A stretch of DNA of 12,609 bases from an uncultured Bacilli bacterium (lineage in GTDB: Bacteria > Bacillota_I > Bacilli_A > RF39 > UBA660), in contig CAJOQL010000030.1 of assembly GCA_905236935.1 (NCBI GenBank), positions 1-12,609 on the forward strand, read 5' to 3'. The notes beneath the pieces are model-generated. The model was not told the origin of the DNA and did no database searches. It saw only the letters and a program-made list of their open reading frames with translations. Made by a program: the position numbers and the translations under genes. Shown in pieces: positions 11,186 through 12,609 of this stretch (positions are counted from its first letter, which is position 1; each line of letters opens with the position of its first letter).

Positions 11186-12311
11186 TATAATCACCTTCTG
11201 GGATATATTCATACTTACTAATAAGTTCATTAGTAACAACAAATATTCTATAATCCATTGTACTATTATTTTTACTCTTTTTCAAAACTTTTTGTTTAAT
11301 TATTTTACCATTATCTTTTAACTTTTCATCAAAACTTTCTTTAAGTTTATTAAATGCTTCACTATCTAACTCTTCTTCAGTAAGTTTTATATTCTTTTTA
11401 CTATACTCTATTTCTTTATAAATTTTTATTTTAAAACCTAATATATTAATTTCTTTAATATTATCTTGTCTAAATAAATGATATTTATTTTTCAAAAATA
11501 TTTTATTATTAATACTTATATTATATCTAGATTTACCTGTATCATTTTTTACTTCTCTTTCAATAGGGATTTTAACCTCTGATTCATACCAAACATCTCC
11601 ATAAACTGCCCCTGTTGCCGGAACACTACCTTTAACTTCTTCAAACAGTTTAATATTTCCACTAATTAAAAGATCTCCTTTTTTAACATAATCACCACTT
11701 CGAACCACAGCCTCTCCCTTACTAGTTAAAATTTTAGTAATAAGAGCATCTTTACTAGCTATAATATTACGAGGTTTATTATCGTCTTCAGCTTTATTAA
11801 TAATACGTTCTTCAATTCTAACAACATAACTCATCCCTACTCTAGTTATACTCATCCATTCTAAAGAATTTGGATTATCTTTTAAAATCTCTTTTTTTAT
11901 TTTTTGGAGTTCATCAAAAGAATATGCTAATGAATATTTACTTATCCCATGATTAATAAGTTCATTTTGAACTAAAGACCTTATCTTACTATTTTCATGT
12001 ATAATATCTATTTTAACTATATAGCTTGTTACTATATCCATAATTATAAAGCAAAATAAAAGGAGCATATAAAAATATATATACTTTTTTAAATGTATTT
12101 TTAAACCATTTACACCTTCATATTTAATAATTTTAATATTAGAATAATAATTTAATTTCTTAATATTTTTATAATCAGTTATATCTACTTTACAAGTTAT
12201 TTCATCATCACTTATATAATTTATTTCACTAATATTTATTTGATATTCAATACACTTTTTAATAAATCTGTTTATACTACCTTCTACACTTATAATTATT
12301 TTATTACTCAT
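11163..12311 (-). CDS. yqfD: Sporulation protein YqfD
   Basis: YqfD is a mother-cell membrane protein of sporulating Firmicutes, needed for efficient sporulation in B. subtilis; its biochemical role is not known. The version here is about 382 residues, family length. It has an N-terminal soluble domain (about 1-75), one membrane helix at about 78-100 (YIYFYMLLLFCFIIMDIV), then a large extracytoplasmic part. The latter contains the family region NIIASKDALITKIL...VVRSGDYVKKGDLLISG and the VPATGAVYGDVWYE strand. I place the start at ATG 12311, with GGAG 6 nt upstream and an 8-bp overlap with yqfC; GTG 12323 would add four residues but has no ribosome binding site. It pairs with yqfC as in B. subtilis. 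Confidence 0.92.
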   Translation of the reverse strand: MSNKIIISVEGSINRFIKKCIEYQINISEINYISDDEITCKVDITDYKNIKKLNYYSNIKIIKYEGVNGLKIHLKKYIYFYMLLLFCFIIMDIVTSYIVKIDIIHENSKIRSLVQNELINHGISKYSLAYSFDELQKIKKEILKDNPNSLEWMSITRVGMSYVVRIEERIINKAEDDNKPRNIIASKDALITKILTSKGEAVVRSGDYVKKGDLLISGNIKLFEEVKGSVPATGAVYGDVWYESEVKIPIEREVKNDTGKSRYNISINNKIFLKNKYHLFRQDNIKEINILGFKIKIYKEIEYSKKNIKLTEEELDSEAFNKLKESFDEKLKDNGKIIKQKVLKKSKNNSTMDYRIFVVTNELISKYEYIPEGDYSDTTKSN

Positions 12312-12537
12312 AAGAAGCTCCACTAATTAAACCACTAATTAAAATTTCTTTATTTTCCATCTTCTTAATATGCATATTAGTACCTTTAATTTTAACATTA
12401 AACTCTTTTAATTTAACCAAAATAATATCATTAGTAAAAGAAAGTATTTCTTCATAATTATAAATATATATATGGTGTTTGTATAAACAGATATAGTAAT
12501 CATTACATCTTAAAGCATTATTAAAAATCTCAAGCAT
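12304..12537 (-). CDS. yqfC: YabP/YqfC-family sporulation protein YqfC
   Basis: A 77-residue protein matching YqfC: a small beta-rich domain of the YabP/YqfC family, with the typical C-terminal strands LKEFNVKIKGTNMHIKKM and EILISGLISG. It is encoded directly before yqfD with an 8-bp overlap, as in sporulating Firmicutes, where both are under sigma-E. Its function is unknown beyond the sporulation link. The ATG at 12537 has GTGGTGA upstream. The start codon lies in one arm of a perfect 12-bp inverted repeat (12526-12568), so its translation may depend on where the mRNA begins. Confidence 0.85.
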   Translation of the reverse strand: MLEIFNNALRCNDYYICLYKHHIYIYNYEEILSFTNDIILVKLKEFNVKIKGTNMHIKKMENKEILISGLISGASYE

Positions 12538-12568
12538 AATATCACCACTTAATTATATGCTTGAGATT
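12526..12568. promoter_or_regulatory. Inverted repeat burying the yqfC start codon, with a possible sigma-E -10 box
   Basis: Minus strand AATCTCAAGCAT (12568-12557), 19-nt loop with the ribosome binding site, ATGCTTGAGATT (12537-12526): perfect 12-bp arms, the right one starting at the yqfC ATG. The junction of left arm and loop reads CATATAAT (12559-12552), like a sigma-E -10, with AAATAAA about 14 bp upstream as a weak -35. On the plus strand the stem is followed by AGTTTTTT, so it could also end antisense transcripts. The remaining 40 bp to the window end show nothing else. Confidence 0.5.
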
Positions 12569-12609
12569 AGTTTTTTATTTGGAATTAATATTTAACTATT
12601 TAATAAACC

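Noticed and set aside
1..12609. tRNA or rRNA genes, CRISPR arrays, insertion sequences, attachment sites
   Set aside because: I saw no cloverleaf, spaced identical repeats, transposase or integrase frame; the only transposon-like hint is the inverted repeat at 2997-3176.

Overview
This 12.6-kb window is very AT-rich, and every protein gene I can support lies on the minus strand. It reads as a chromosomal piece of a low-GC, endospore-forming member of the Bacillota, probably a divergent Bacilli-type lineage. The reasons are SpoIVA, the YqfC/YqfD pair, the spoIVA-HU gene order, a SufC-D-S-U operon, the yqfCD...ybeY-dgkA-cdd order, strong GGAGG-type ribosome binding sites and sigma-A-like promoters. 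I cannot name the species.

Layout in transcription order, right to left. (a) 12.6-10.5 kb: yqfC-yqfD, sporulation genes of the mother-cell programme, then an overlapping VanZ-like membrane protein gene and a terminator. (b) 10.49-10.12 kb: a compact locus that looks like a type I toxin-antitoxin module. A perfect-consensus promoter drives an mRNA for a 25-residue membrane peptide, and a convergent ~76-nt antisense RNA has its own promoter and terminator. It sits, with vanZ, where phoH is found in Bacillus. (c) 10.1-8.43 kb: ybeY-dgkA-cdd plus a second cdd copy that has lost its zinc ligands and substrate residues, all overlapping or nearly touching, with their own promoter and terminator. (d) 8.4-5.28 kb: a SUF iron-sulfur operon, sufC-sufD-sufS-sufU. 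Its SufD-like protein is only about 222 residues, and no sufB follows where it is usual. (e) 5.26-3.2 kb: spoIVA with a sigma-E-like promoter, then the HU gene with its own promoter and terminator. (f) 3.19-2.95 kb: no gene, but strong RNA and operator structure. (g) 2.93-1.39 kb: a ybxB/rsmC-type methyltransferase gene and a 211-residue protein I do not recognise, ending in a terminator. (h) rpoB, with a TTGACA promoter; only its 5' 414 codons lie in the window.

The strongest candidates for something undescribed are the toxin/antisense locus at 10.1-10.5 kb, the translationally coupled active/dead cytidine deaminase pair, and the reduced SUF operon. Next come the structured segment with paired ends at 2997-3176, the palindrome over the ybxB promoter, and the hairpin that would bury the yqfC start codon in read-through mRNA but not in mRNA started at the local promoter. 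Structure calls were made by eye; no folding or database search was run.
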